Assembly: GCA_900469345.1 (NCBI GenBank)
Contig: UBWZ01000006.1
Coordinates: 56,144 to 120,143, forward strand
Direction of reading: 5' to 3'
DNA length: 64,000 nucleotides
From: Hyphomicrobiales bacterium
GTDB taxonomy: Bacteria > Pseudomonadota > Alphaproteobacteria > Rhizobiales > Rhizobiaceae
Numbering within the stretch: position 1 is the first letter of the stretch; every line of letters begins with the position of its first letter. Positions 1-9,132 of the stretch are shown piece by piece. Under the pieces are notes generated by a model, which was not told where the DNA came from, searched no databases, and saw nothing but the letters and a program-made list of their open reading frames with translations. A program made the translations under genes and the position numbers.

Positions 1-303
1 TTTCCGGGTGGCTTTCTGCCATCCGACATTGCGCTGAAGGCACAGGTCGAGCAATCGGGGCTCCGACTGGTCGAAGTCGAGCATTTCGGCCGGTCCTATG
101 CACGCACGCTTGCGGAATGGCGGCTGCGCTTCAATGCCAACTGGGACAGGCTGGAAGGCCTCGGCTTCAACGCACGGTTCCACCGCTTGTGGAACTACTA
201 TCTTGCCTACTGCGAGGCCGGCTTCGAGGAAGGCCGCATCAATGTGGGTTTCTACACCATCGAACATGCGCCCGATGGGCAGGTGAAGGAGGAAAAGTCA
301 TGA
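1..303 (+). CDS. cfa: Cyclopropane-fatty-acyl-phospholipid synthase, C-terminal fragment
   Basis: The reading frame is open from the first base and encodes the last 100 residues of a CFA-synthase family methyltransferase; the N-terminus lies outside the window. It opens with FPGGFLPS, matching the family's FPGG-LPS segment, and continues with the C-terminal helical part (HFGRSYARTLAEWRLRF, then FHRLWNYYLAYCEAGFEEG), both typical of the family. These enzymes transfer a methylene group from S-adenosylmethionine to double bonds of membrane phospholipid acyl chains at the inner membrane. The stop codon overlaps the next start (ATGA), so it is translationally coupled to the DUF2147 gene. Family assignment is firm; exact substrate (cyclopropane or another modified fatty acid) is not determined. 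Confidence 0.85.
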   Translation, partial: FPGGFLPSDIALKAQVEQSGLRLVEVEHFGRSYARTLAEWRLRFNANWDRLEGLGFNARFHRLWNYYLAYCEAGFEEGRINVGFYTIEHAPDGQVKEEKS

Positions 304-671
304 AGAAAGTTCTGGTCACGGCAGCATTGTGCATCCTTGGCGCCGCATCCGTGCAGGCGGCCGATCTCGGCGGCGAGTGGGCTCGAGGCGACGGCAAGGC
401 CCGCGTCAAGATCGAGCCCTGCGGCGACAACATCTGTGCGATCAACACCTGGATCAAGCCCGGCACGCCTAAGGAAAAGACCGGCGACCGCCTGGTGATG
501 ACCATCAAGCCTTCGTCCGAAGGCCAGTATTCGGGCAGCGCCTTCGATCCGCAGCGCAACATGACCTACAATATCAGCGTCAGCGTCAAGGGTGACAGCA
601 TGACGACGAAGGGATGCATCGTGGCCGGACTGCTCTGCAAGGGTGTCGAGTGGTCAAGGATCGGCTCATGA
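300..671 (+). CDS. DUF2147 family secreted protein
   Basis: This 123-residue protein begins with a clear signal peptide (MKKVLVTAALCILGAASVQA, cleavage expected after about residue 20) followed by the DUF2147 pattern: LGGEWARGDGKARVKIEPCGDNICAI near the mature N-terminus and a C-terminal CIVAGLLCKGVEWSRI. Four cysteines in the mature part could form disulfides in the periplasm. The start at 300 is chosen because it gives the signal peptide and an ATGA overlap with the upstream synthase; a longer open frame to 117 is only an upstream extension. Its own stop overlaps the DUF2177 start, making a tightly coupled three-gene unit. Biochemical role of the family is unknown; an envelope function is inferred from export. 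Confidence 0.8.
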   Translation: MKKVLVTAALCILGAASVQAADLGGEWARGDGKARVKIEPCGDNICAINTWIKPGTPKEKTGDRLVMTIKPSSEGQYSGSAFDPQRNMTYNISVSVKGDSMTTKGCIVAGLLCKGVEWSRIGS

Positions 672-1111
672 CCCAGGTCCAGCCCCTCCATTTGTCAGCC
701 CGCGTCCAGGCGATTGCCTACCTCGCGACCTTGATCGTGTTCACCGCCATCGATTTTGTCTGGCTGAGCACGATGGCGGACATTCTCTACCGCCCGATTC
801 TCGGCGACATGTTGGCGGCCTCGCCGCGCATGCTGCCGGCCGTCATCTTCTATCTCGTCTATGCAGGGGCCCTGGCTTATCTTGCCGTCCGCCCCGGTTT
901 GCTGAACGGCTCGGTGCGCACCTCCGTCAGCCAAGGCGCCGTGCTCGGCTTTGCCGCTTACGCCACCTATGACCTGACCAATCACGCAACCCTGAAAAAC
1001 TGGTCGGCGGCCCTGACCCTGCCGGATCTCGTCTGGGGAACCGCGCTCTCGGCGCTGGCCGCCGGCCTCGCAACGATGATTGCCCGCCGGTTCATGGTCG
1101 TCCCTCGCTGA
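668..1111 (+). CDS. DUF2177 family integral membrane protein
   Basis: The 147-residue product has about four hydrophobic helices (roughly residues 13-33, 55-75, 85-105 and 120-140) and matches DUF2177 through AIDFVWLSTMADILYRP near the N-terminus and GFAAYATYDLTNHATLKNW in the third segment. It begins with an ATGA overlap on the DUF2147 gene. DUF2177 genes are often found beside cyclopropane-synthase-like methyltransferases and ECF sigma or anti-sigma genes in alphaproteobacteria, in clusters linked to membrane-lipid modification under oxidative or light stress (recalled family context). That agrees with the neighbours here, but no activity has been shown for the family to my knowledge. Confidence 0.78.
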   Translation: MTQVQPLHLSARVQAIAYLATLIVFTAIDFVWLSTMADILYRPILGDMLAASPRMLPAVIFYLVYAGALAYLAVRPGLLNGSVRTSVSQGAVLGFAAYATYDLTNHATLKNWSAALTLPDLVWGTALSALAAGLATMIARRFMVVPR

Positions 1112-1166
1112 TCGAGGTGACCTGCGACCATCGATGGCCGGCAAGACGAGGAGAGCAAAAGCCGGA

Positions 1167-1191
1167 GGAACACATGTCTCACACTTTGGTT
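1167..1191 (+). promoter_or_regulatory. Candidate EcfG/ECF-type promoter upstream of the anti-sigma gene
   Basis: GGAAC at 1167-1171 is followed after 16-17 bp by GGTT (1188-1191). This resembles the alphaproteobacterial general-stress sigma (EcfG) consensus GGAAC-N16/17-CGTT. It lies about 100 bp before the anti-sigma start. The -10 match is imperfect, so this is a weak call. The rest of 1112-1290 shows no convincing gene. Confidence 0.3.
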
Positions 1192-1290
1192 CGAGGTGAT
1201 TATGCTGTCGCACTGGGTTATAGTGGTGACAGGTGATTTGCCGGCCGGCTGGGGTGGCCTGGGGCAAGGCTGTGGGGTTCAGGAAAGCGG

Positions 1291-2010
1291 ATGACGTCGA
1301 GCGAGCAGAACCAGGGCGGGCGCGCACAGGATGAGATTCTTGCCGGCGAATATGTGCTGGGGGTGCTACCGCTCGAGGCGCGCCGCAAGGTGGAACAGCG
1401 GATCGTGACGGACCGGACCTTCGCCCGGATCGTCAAGCGATGGCAGACGGAGATCGGGGCCTTGAAGATCGACGATCTCGATGGCCTTCCGACCCAGGTC
1501 ATGCTGCGCCGGCGCGAGCGGATCACCACCAGGCGGCCGTCGTCCCCCCCGATCGCCGGGGTGTGGAACTCCGCCCCCTTCTGGCGGTATCTGGCGCTCG
1601 GTGCCTCCGCGATCGCCTTGGCGGCGCTTCTCCCCGATCTTGCACCGGCTCCGGAACGGGCACCGGCAACACCCTATCAACGGCTGGCGGAGCTTGCCGC
1701 GCCGGAGGGGCCGATCAGCCTCGTCGCCTCCTACGAAAGCGCGCTCGGCAAGCTTCGGCTGGCACCGGTCGCCTCGGGCGTCCCGCAGGACAAGGCGTTC
1801 CAGCTTTGGCTGGTGGGAGCCGACGGGCGGCAGCAGTCGCTGGGCCTTTTCGGGCGCGATAGCAACGGCGAAATCGACCTTCCTTCTGATCTTCAGGCCC
1901 GCATGGACTTGGGCGGCTCGCTATCGGTCAGCCTCGAACCGGCCGGCGGCTCGCCGACCGGCGCGCCAACCGGACCGGTCGTTGCGACCGGCCCGCTTTC
2001 GGGCTTTTAA
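1291..2010 (+). CDS. RskA-like anti-sigma factor
   Basis: This 239-residue protein has the layout of membrane-bound anti-sigma-K type factors. The N-terminal cytoplasmic domain (ILAGEYVLGVLPLEARRKVEQ, residues 16-36) is the sigma-binding segment, a single membrane helix lies at about residues 97-115, and the extracytoplasmic part (SLVASYESALGKLRL through the QLWLVGADGRQQSLGLF region) matches the RskA C-terminal domain. Such proteins hold an ECF sigma factor at the membrane and release it after stress-triggered proteolysis. No zinc HxxxCxxC motif is seen, so it is not of the ChrR/ZAS type. No ECF sigma gene is present in the flanking sequence, which is unusual; the partner may lie left of the window or elsewhere. 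Following DNA (2011-2119) holds only a short inverted repeat (2081-2094). Confidence 0.75.
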   Translation: MTSSEQNQGGRAQDEILAGEYVLGVLPLEARRKVEQRIVTDRTFARIVKRWQTEIGALKIDDLDGLPTQVMLRRRERITTRRPSSPPIAGVWNSAPFWRYLALGASAIALAALLPDLAPAPERAPATPYQRLAELAAPEGPISLVASYESALGKLRLAPVASGVPQDKAFQLWLVGADGRQQSLGLFGRDSNGEIDLPSDLQARMDLGGSLSVSLEPAGGSPTGAPTGPVVATGPLSGF

Positions 2011-2119
2011 GGCGGTCGCGGTCCGGCGCGATGCGATGCCGAGACCCAAAGACAGGCGAGACGGGCGCTGGATTCTCCTCGCAACCGTGGTTGCAAAGCG
2101 AACCTCACCCGCCCGACCT

Positions 2120-3055
2120 CTATGCTGGGGCGGCTCCGACCTCGAGGCCGTTCATCCGGTCACAGTGGTAGAGGATGCCGCACTGAGGAAAGTAGGCCTG
2201 GAGTGACGTCGGGCTGTTGAGCGAGGATACCAGTGTTGCCCAGACCGGTTCGAAGCCGATGGAATGCCGGAGCACGGAAAGCTGCTCTACGCTCAACCAC
2301 TCCGGGATGTGGGCAATTCCGGCCTTTGCATAGCTGAGGATCTGTGTGTTGCAGTGGAGGGCGCGAAAATAGGTGAACACGACGCCATCGAAGGAATGCC
2401 AGCTCAGAGCGTCGAAGAATCCGCGATCGCTTCCATGCACCTCGGCCATGTACTGGAAAAATCGCTGCAGGTCGTCCAGCCTGTAGCACGGCGGCTCAAG
2501 AAACCAGGTGTAGATCCGGTTCAAACCGGCCGCACGAGCCGTCGATTGATCCTCCGCCGAGAACAGCTGAAGCGAACGCTCGTTGATCTCCGGGTATGCG
2601 AGACTGTCGAGCTCGGCAACCAGGGTGGATCCCCATTGGACATTGCGATCGTAGTTTGCCGCGACCTTGTCCACGAGCAGGTCTAGGTTCACCTCGGGGA
2701 GGAAGAGGATGTCCGAATCCACCACGATGGAATACTGGAACCCTTGCTGAAGCGCCCAGTGGAGAGCGAGAAATTTCTTCCGATTGATGATCGCTGCGCC
2801 GGCGTTCTCGAGCGTCTTGTCCACCTCTTGGTGACCGAAGCAGTATCGGGCCTGGTGCTCGACGTTGATCAACGCGACGAGCCCATCGAGTTTGAGAGAG
2901 CTCAGGGTGCGGGCAAAGAAGCCGACATCCGCATGATTGGAGCAGGCAAGAACGATGCGACTCTCGACCTTATGAGGCGAAAGACGAAGGCTGTTGAGCA
3001 GCGATATCACCCAGATTATCTTCGGTGGGTGCACGGGGATGATGATCGCGTTCAA
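2120..3055 (-). CDS. Glycosyltransferase-like protein with a DxD motif
   Basis: A 311-residue protein I cannot name. Its beginning (LNAIIIPVHPPKIIWVISLL) resembles the first beta strand of GT-A nucleotide-sugar transferases, and YSIVVDSDILFLPE near residue 140 supplies a DSD (DxD) metal/nucleotide-binding motif. A TTG at 3055 is preferred as start because GGAG lies 8 bp upstream; an in-frame TTG at 3097 would add 14 residues. No signal peptide or membrane helix is evident, so a cytosolic transferase acting on a saccharide or lipid acceptor is the best guess. The gene is less GC-rich and less codon-biased than its neighbours and sits just beyond the 3' end of tRNA-Lys, compatible with lateral acquisition. 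Function and family remain inferred. Confidence 0.6.
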   Translation of the reverse strand: MNAIIIPVHPPKIIWVISLLNSLRLSPHKVESRIVLACSNHADVGFFARTLSSLKLDGLVALINVEHQARYCFGHQEVDKTLENAGAAIINRKKFLALHWALQQGFQYSIVVDSDILFLPEVNLDLLVDKVAANYDRNVQWGSTLVAELDSLAYPEINERSLQLFSAEDQSTARAAGLNRIYTWFLEPPCYRLDDLQRFFQYMAEVHGSDRGFFDALSWHSFDGVVFTYFRALHCNTQILSYAKAGIAHIPEWLSVEQLSVLRHSIGFEPVWATLVSSLNSPTSLQAYFPQCGILYHCDRMNGLEVGAAPA

Positions 3056-3277
3056 ACAAGATCTCCACTGATCGATTCCGAGTGGAGCAACCCTCAACCA
3101 TCAACCTTGCGCGACTATGTTCAGGTCAGAGACGACCACCCGTCCTTAAGCGAAAAATGTCGGACTTCTGCCGTGATGGCACTCGCATCTCACTGCGCTG
3201 CCCCAGAACCCGCGCGTGGCAAGCGAGCGACAACCAAGGTCAGCGACACAACGCAGGTGTAAAGGTCCGGGAGACTG

Positions 3278-3353
3278 TGGTGAGAGCGTCGGGGTTCGAA
3301 CCCGAGACCTACTGATTAAAAGTCAGTTGCTCTACCGGCTGAGCTACGCTCTC
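3278..3353 (-). tRNA. tRNA-Lys(TTT)
   Basis: Read on the minus strand, the sequence starts GAGAGCGTAGCTCAG and folds as a 76-nt tRNA. The 7-bp acceptor stem pairs GAGAGCG with CGCTCTC. The D arm carries GCTCAGCCGGTAGAGC, the anticodon stem-loop is ACTGA-CTTTTAA-TCAGT with anticodon TTT, and the T arm carries GGTTCGAACC. Discriminator A and an encoded CCA end follow at 3281-3278. DNA on both sides (3056-3277 and 3354-3552) shows no convincing gene. Confidence 0.96.
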
Positions 3354-3552
3354 CCAAGGCGCGCGAAGGCCGCCTGAAAGTGCGCGGAACATAGGCAGGC
3401 ACCCCGCGCGGGTCAACCCGCAATTTCACCAAAATCATGGCCTTTTGATGCTTTTCCCGTCATGGCTGCTGCGACGAAAAGGTGATTGGCAATCGTGCCT
3501 GTACCAAACTACGGGAAGATGTCGCAATCCAACCGTTTCCTTCGGAGCCTGC

Positions 3553-4308
3553 GTGTCCATAGCCGAGATTTCCATCCTGAGCGCGTTGCTGGCCGGTGCG
3601 CTGTCCTTCCTGTCGCCTTGCGTCCTGCCGCTGGTGCCGCCCTATCTCTGCTATATGGCGGGCATTTCGGTCGAGGAATTCCGCCGCGATGGCGCAGCCG
3701 AACACCATCAGCGTCGGTCCGGACGCCGGGCGGTGCTTCTGTCCGCGCTGTTCTTCACTTTCGGATTCGCGACCGTCTTCGTCGCGCTTGGGGCAGGGGC
3801 GTCCTCGATCGGCCTGCTGCTGCGTCAGCATCTCGACCTTCTGTCGAAGATCGGCGGTCTCGTCATCATCATCATGGGGCTGAATTTCCTCGGTGTCTTC
3901 CGCATCGGCCTGCTGTCGCGCGAGGCGCGCTTCCAGGGTGGCGGCAAGCCGGCCTCGCTGCCGGGCGCCTATGTCATGGGGCTTGCCTTCGCCTTCGGAT
4001 GGACCCCGTGCATCGGGCCGATCCTCGGCGCGATCCTCGGTGTCGCCGCATCCCGCGACACGGTGGCCGAGGGGGCGGGCCTGCTGGCCGTCTATTCGTT
4101 GGGCCTCGCCGTGCCTTTCTGGATTGCGGCGGGGTTCTCCAGCGCCTTCATGGGCTTCCTCTCCCGCTTTCGCCGTCACCTCGGCCTTGTGGAAAAGCTG
4201 ATGGGCGTCCTTCTGGTGCTGACCGGTCTCGCCTTCATCTTCGGTTTCGTCAGTTCGGCCGCAATCTGGTTCCAGCAGACCTTTCCAATCCTGACCCAAA
4301 TCGGCTAA
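3553..4308 (+). CDS. ccdA: CcdA-type cytochrome c biogenesis / thiol-disulfide transmembrane protein
   Basis: The 251-residue product is a six-helix membrane protein of the CcdA/DsbD-beta family, which carries reducing equivalents from cytoplasmic thioredoxin to periplasmic thiol proteins for cytochrome c maturation. The paired catalytic cysteines are in the expected helices: LSPCVLPLVPPYLCYMAG near residues 20-35 and FGWTPCIGPILGAILG near residue 155. A GTG at 3553 is preferred because the protein then begins directly before the first helix (SIAEISILSALLAG); an in-frame ATG at 3445 would add 36 residues unlike the family. It stands alone, followed 39 bp later by the AEC transporter gene. Confidence 0.85.
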   Translation: MSIAEISILSALLAGALSFLSPCVLPLVPPYLCYMAGISVEEFRRDGAAEHHQRRSGRRAVLLSALFFTFGFATVFVALGAGASSIGLLLRQHLDLLSKIGGLVIIIMGLNFLGVFRIGLLSREARFQGGGKPASLPGAYVMGLAFAFGWTPCIGPILGAILGVAASRDTVAEGAGLLAVYSLGLAVPFWIAAGFSSAFMGFLSRFRRHLGLVEKLMGVLLVLTGLAFIFGFVSSAAIWFQQTFPILTQIG

Positions 4309-4347
4309 CGGGTCTCCCGATCCTGATCCGCGAGCGCCGGAGACAAA

Positions 4348-5310
4348 GTGGCCGACATCATCGCATTGCTACTGCCGTTCTTCGGGCTGATCCTGATCGG
4401 CTATGTCGCGGCGAGAGTGACACGTCAGCCGGCCGAAGCGCTCGGCTGGATGAACACCTTCATCATCTATGCGGCGCTGCCGGCCCTTTTCTTCAAGCTC
4501 GTCTCGCGCACCCCGATCGAACAGCTGACGCGGGTGGACTTCATCCTCGGCGAGATCGCCGCCACCTACCTGGTGTTCACGATCGTTTTCCTGATCGGCT
4601 ATCTCGGGCGCCGCAGTTCGTCTGCCGATTCGACCATCCAGGCGTTTGCCGGAGCCTACGGCAATATCGGCTACATGGGCCCGGGCCTCGCCCTGCTTGC
4701 CTTCGGGGAGGCGGCGGCGGTGCCGGTGGCGCTGATCGTCTGCTTCGAAAACGCCACCCATTTCGTTGTCGCGCCCGCCATGATGGCGATTGCCGGCGGC
4801 GACCGCAGACCGACGGGGCAGGTCGTGCGGGATATCGCCGAGAAGGTAGTTATGCACCCCTTCATCCTGTCGACTGCGCTCGGCTTTGCCGTCGCGGCGC
4901 TCAAGCTGCAGCCGCCCGGTTCCATCTCGCGGCTGCTCGATTACCTGTCCCAGGCGGCAGCACCCTGTGCACTGTTTGCCATGGGCGTGACGCTTGCGCT
5001 GCGTCCCGTCCGGCGTATCCCCGCCGAAGTCGGCTACATCACGGTCTTCAAGCTCATCCTGCTGCCGCTCACCACCTACCTCGTGCTGTCGCTGGTCGGC
5101 AGCTTCGAGCCGGTCTGGATCTATTCCTCCGTGCTGCTGTCGGCCCTTCCGACGGCGACCAACGTCTTCGTCATCAGCCAGCAATACGGCGTCTGGCAGG
5201 AGAGGGCGTCGGCCAGCATCCTGATCATCACGATCGCCTCGGTCTTCACCTTGCCTCTCGTGCTCTTCGTCATCCAGTCCGGCCTGTTACCGCCGGACCT
5301 CCTTCCTTAG
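4348..5310 (+). CDS. AEC (auxin efflux carrier) family permease
   Basis: A 320-residue inner-membrane protein with about ten hydrophobic segments in two five-helix halves, as in AEC family transporters. Recognisable parts are LLLPFFGLILIGYVAARV at the N-terminus, the NTFIIYAALPALFFKLVSRTP segment and GAYGNIGYMGPGLALLAFGE in the first half, and SALPTATNVFVISQQYGVW near the C-terminus. Bacterial members export or take up small carboxylates such as malate or malonate; the substrate here cannot be read from sequence. It starts with GTG at 4348. Its last 24 bp overlap the 3' end of the convergent UbiH-type gene. Confidence 0.85.
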   Translation: MADIIALLLPFFGLILIGYVAARVTRQPAEALGWMNTFIIYAALPALFFKLVSRTPIEQLTRVDFILGEIAATYLVFTIVFLIGYLGRRSSSADSTIQAFAGAYGNIGYMGPGLALLAFGEAAAVPVALIVCFENATHFVVAPAMMAIAGGDRRPTGQVVRDIAEKVVMHPFILSTALGFAVAALKLQPPGSISRLLDYLSQAAAPCALFAMGVTLALRPVRRIPAEVGYITVFKLILLPLTTYLVLSLVGSFEPVWIYSSVLLSALPTATNVFVISQQYGVWQERASASILIITIASVFTLPLVLFVIQSGLLPPDLLP

Positions 5311-6489
5311 CGCCTCGACGAGCGAACGCAGCCCGCGTCCCGGTTCGATCCCTTCCTGCATGACGAGATTGCGAAGAGGCGGTGCGCTGGCCAGGAGATG
5401 CAGCCCGGCTGCCCGCGCCATCTGCACCGGCAAAAGATCCGACAGCAGCGAACGATTGAGCACGTCCACGCCAAAGGTGCGCGTCATGATGTCGGGCCGG
5501 CGACGGCGGTTGAAGCGGTCCCCGGCGTCGGCGGGCACCGGTCGCTCGGGGTCTGAGGTAAGCAGTTCGGAAAGCTCGATGATGTCGCGCAGCGACAGGT
5601 TGAGGCCCTGCGCGCCGATTGGCGGAAAGGCATGTGCCGCTTCCCCGACCAGGGCGAGCCGCCCCTTTCCGAAGCGTTCGGCCATCAGGCTCGACAGCGG
5701 CCATGTCTGCGGCGTGCTGTCGACCGTCACCTTGCCGAGCATGGACTGCATGCGGGCTTCGATCCGTGTGGCGAGATCGGAGGCCGGCAGGCCGGCAAGC
5801 TCGCGTGCCTGGTCCGGCGTAACGACCCAGACGAGACTGGACCGCGAGCCGGGCAGGGGGACCTGGGTGAACGGGCCGGTCTCGGTGTGGAACTCGGTGG
5901 AGATGTTGCCGTGTGGCACGCTGTGGGAAAAGTTGAGGACGATGGCGGTCTGCGAGTAGGACCAGCGGCGGACGCCGATGCCGGCCGCCTCGCGGGCCGC
6001 CGAATTCTTGCCATCGGCGGCGATGACGAAATCGGTGGTCAGACCCTGTCCGCCGGCGAGCGTCAGCGCCACGCGCTCCTCACCGAAGTCGTAGAGCCCG
6101 ACCCGGTCATCGATGCGAGTGACATTGGCTTCGGCCGTGACGGCGGCGTTCAGCGTCGCGTGCAGGGCCTGATTGGGCATGTTGTAGCCGAAGGCGCTCA
6201 AGCCCACATCCATCGCCCTGAACTGCGTCGTCGGCGCACGCAGCAGGCGCTTCGTCCCGTCGATGATCTGCATGACCGAAAGGGCCGCCGCATGCGGCGC
6301 GATCTCGTCCCAAACGCCGAGCCGCTCCAGAAGCCGGATCGACTGGTCCATCAGCGCCGTCGTTCGCTGGTCAGACACTTCCGCGGCTGGTGCGACCAGC
6401 ACCACCTTGCGCCCAGCCCGCGCGAGCGCGAGCGCCGCCACTGATCCGGTCAGTCCGCCGCCCACCACCGCCACTTCGAAATGCTGCAT
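5287..6489 (-). CDS. UbiH/UbiF/COQ6 family FAD-dependent ubiquinone biosynthesis hydroxylase
   Basis: A 400-residue flavoprotein monooxygenase. The FAD-binding fold opens with VAVVGGGLTGSVAALALARAG (GxGxxG), followed by the DG motif in FVIAADGKNSAAREAAGI and the second FAD motif LALVGEAAHAFPPIGAQGLNLSLRD (GD-equivalent GE, then PxxxxGxNxxxxD). These enzymes hydroxylate the aromatic ring of ubiquinone precursors, probably at the membrane surface. Which position (C1, C5 or C6) cannot be told from motifs. It lies alone on the minus strand, divergent from pcs and convergent with the AEC gene. A 7-bp-arm palindrome at 6515-6530 lies just upstream of the start. Confidence 0.88.
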   Translation of the reverse strand: MQHFEVAVVGGGLTGSVAALALARAGRKVVLVAPAAEVSDQRTTALMDQSIRLLERLGVWDEIAPHAAALSVMQIIDGTKRLLRAPTTQFRAMDVGLSAFGYNMPNQALHATLNAAVTAEANVTRIDDRVGLYDFGEERVALTLAGGQGLTTDFVIAADGKNSAAREAAGIGVRRWSYSQTAIVLNFSHSVPHGNISTEFHTETGPFTQVPLPGSRSSLVWVVTPDQARELAGLPASDLATRIEARMQSMLGKVTVDSTPQTWPLSSLMAERFGKGRLALVGEAAHAFPPIGAQGLNLSLRDIIELSELLTSDPERPVPADAGDRFNRRRRPDIMTRTFGVDVLNRSLLSDLLPVQMARAAGLHLLASAPPLRNLVMQEGIEPGRGLRSLVEALRKEVRR

Positions 6490-6514
6490 GATCTACTCCC
6501 GCAGGATGTGTTTC

Positions 6515-6530
6515 GGCTCTATGTAGAGCC
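6515..6530. repeat. Short palindrome in the ubiH-pcs intergenic region
   Basis: GGCTCTA-TG-TAGAGCC is a perfect 7-bp-arm inverted repeat located 26 bp upstream of the hydroxylase start. It could be a repressor site or a hairpin in the leader. Nothing else in 6490-6675 is recognisable apart from weak ribosome-binding sequence before pcs. Confidence 0.4.
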
Positions 6531-6675
6531 TTCTTCCGCGGTAATCCATGGGACGTTCCGTCACTGGCGACGCTGCCTTTTCCCGTGCTAAATGCTCCAG
6601 CTTGACGCAGCGTAGTTGCAAAGCGCGCCGATTGGTCTCATACCTCCCAGACTTGAGGGAAAGGCGGACGGACGG

Positions 6676-7404
6676 GTGATCAGGCGTATCTTCAACTACA
6701 GGAAAGTTCCCTACGCTGAAATACGCGCTTTTTCGGTCCATCTCCTTACCGCTTCCGGTTCGTTTCTGGCCTTCCTGGGGGTCGTTGCCGCAGCCGAGCA
6801 CCGCTTCGTGGATATGTTCTGGTGGCTTGGACTGGCACTTCTGGTCGACGGCATAGACGGCCCGATCGCCCGTAAGGTCAAGGTCAAGGAAGTTCTGCCG
6901 AACTGGTCGGGCGACACGCTCGACAACATCATCGATTACGTCACCTATGTGCTGCTGCCCGCCTTTGCCCTCTACCAGAGCGGCATGATAGGCGAGCCCT
7001 GGTCATTCGTGGCGGCCGGCGCGATCGTCGTGTCCAGCGCCATCTACTATGCCGACATGGGCATGAAGACGGAGGAGTATTTCTTCTCGGGCTTCCCGGT
7101 CGTCTGGAACATGGTGATCTTCACCCTCTTCGTCATCGATGCGAGCGCCAACGTCGCCCTCGCGGTGGTGCTTATCTCCGTCGTCCTCACCTTCCTCCCC
7201 ATCAATTTCCTCCATCCCGTGCGGGTCAAGCGTCTGCGCCCCCTCAACCTGGCGGTCGGACTGATCTGGTGCGTGCTGGGCGGCTATTCGCTGCTCCTCC
7301 ATTTTGACACCCCGGACTGGGTCGTCATGGGCGTCGTCCTGAGCGGCATCTATCTTTACTGCATCGGCGGCGTACTGCAGCTGTTTCCGCGGATTGGAAA
7401 ATAG
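6676..7404 (+). CDS. pcs: Phosphatidylcholine synthase (CDP-diacylglycerol-choline O-phosphatidyltransferase)
   Basis: A 242-residue integral membrane enzyme that condenses choline with CDP-diacylglycerol to give phosphatidylcholine. The CDP-alcohol phosphotransferase signature is visible in VDGIDGPIARKVKVKEVLPNWSGDTLDNIIDY (DGxxGxxAR followed by G-xxx-D-xxx-D). IFNYRKVPYAEIRAFSVHLLTASGSFLAFLG at the N-terminus and YYADMGMKTEEYFFSGFPVVWN in the middle are distinctive of rhizobial Pcs, and about eight hydrophobic helices follow. GTG at 6676 gives the usual N-terminus; an in-frame ATG at 6616 would add 20 residues. Pcs is typical of bacteria that live with eukaryotic hosts and take up choline. 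Transcription is from its own region, divergent from the UbiH-type gene. Confidence 0.93.
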   Translation: MIRRIFNYRKVPYAEIRAFSVHLLTASGSFLAFLGVVAAAEHRFVDMFWWLGLALLVDGIDGPIARKVKVKEVLPNWSGDTLDNIIDYVTYVLLPAFALYQSGMIGEPWSFVAAGAIVVSSAIYYADMGMKTEEYFFSGFPVVWNMVIFTLFVIDASANVALAVVLISVVLTFLPINFLHPVRVKRLRPLNLAVGLIWCVLGGYSLLLHFDTPDWVVMGVVLSGIYLYCIGGVLQLFPRIGK

Positions 7405-7563
7405 CAAATTCCTGTTGCGCCGGCGCTGTTTAGTATTGTGCACGGCAGCAAAAGCGGTATCAATATCGGTCGTTGTCCCGATGGGACTGGATGTATGTAA
7501 AGCAGCGGTTGCGGTACCCGAAGACCTCGTCAGAAGGTCGGTCCGCAATTCAGAGGGGGCTCT

Positions 7564-9121
<1,558 letters not shown>

Positions 9122-9132
<11 letters not shown>

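Noticed and set aside
1203..1295. 30-codon frame starting at the ATG near 1203, ahead of the anti-sigma gene
   Set aside because: It overlaps the anti-sigma start and is Gly/Val-rich without a helix pattern or conserved feature.
2081..2094. GCAACC-GT-GGTTGC inverted repeat as terminator of the anti-sigma gene
   Set aside because: Stem is only 6 bp with a 2-nt loop and no T run.
3278..3353. Genomic island attachment site at tRNA-Lys
   Set aside because: No integrase gene and no repeat of the tRNA 3' end was found near 2010-2120 or to the right; only the neighbouring gene's composition hints at transfer.
3486..5363. 625-codon plus-strand frame spanning ccdA and the AEC gene
   Set aside because: It is a different frame over two well-supported genes and reads as Arg/Pro/Ala-rich noise.
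7405..7563. Purine or other riboswitch before the BMP transporter operon
   Set aside because: Only a short GACC/GGTC hairpin is visible; no conserved aptamer core could be recognised by eye.
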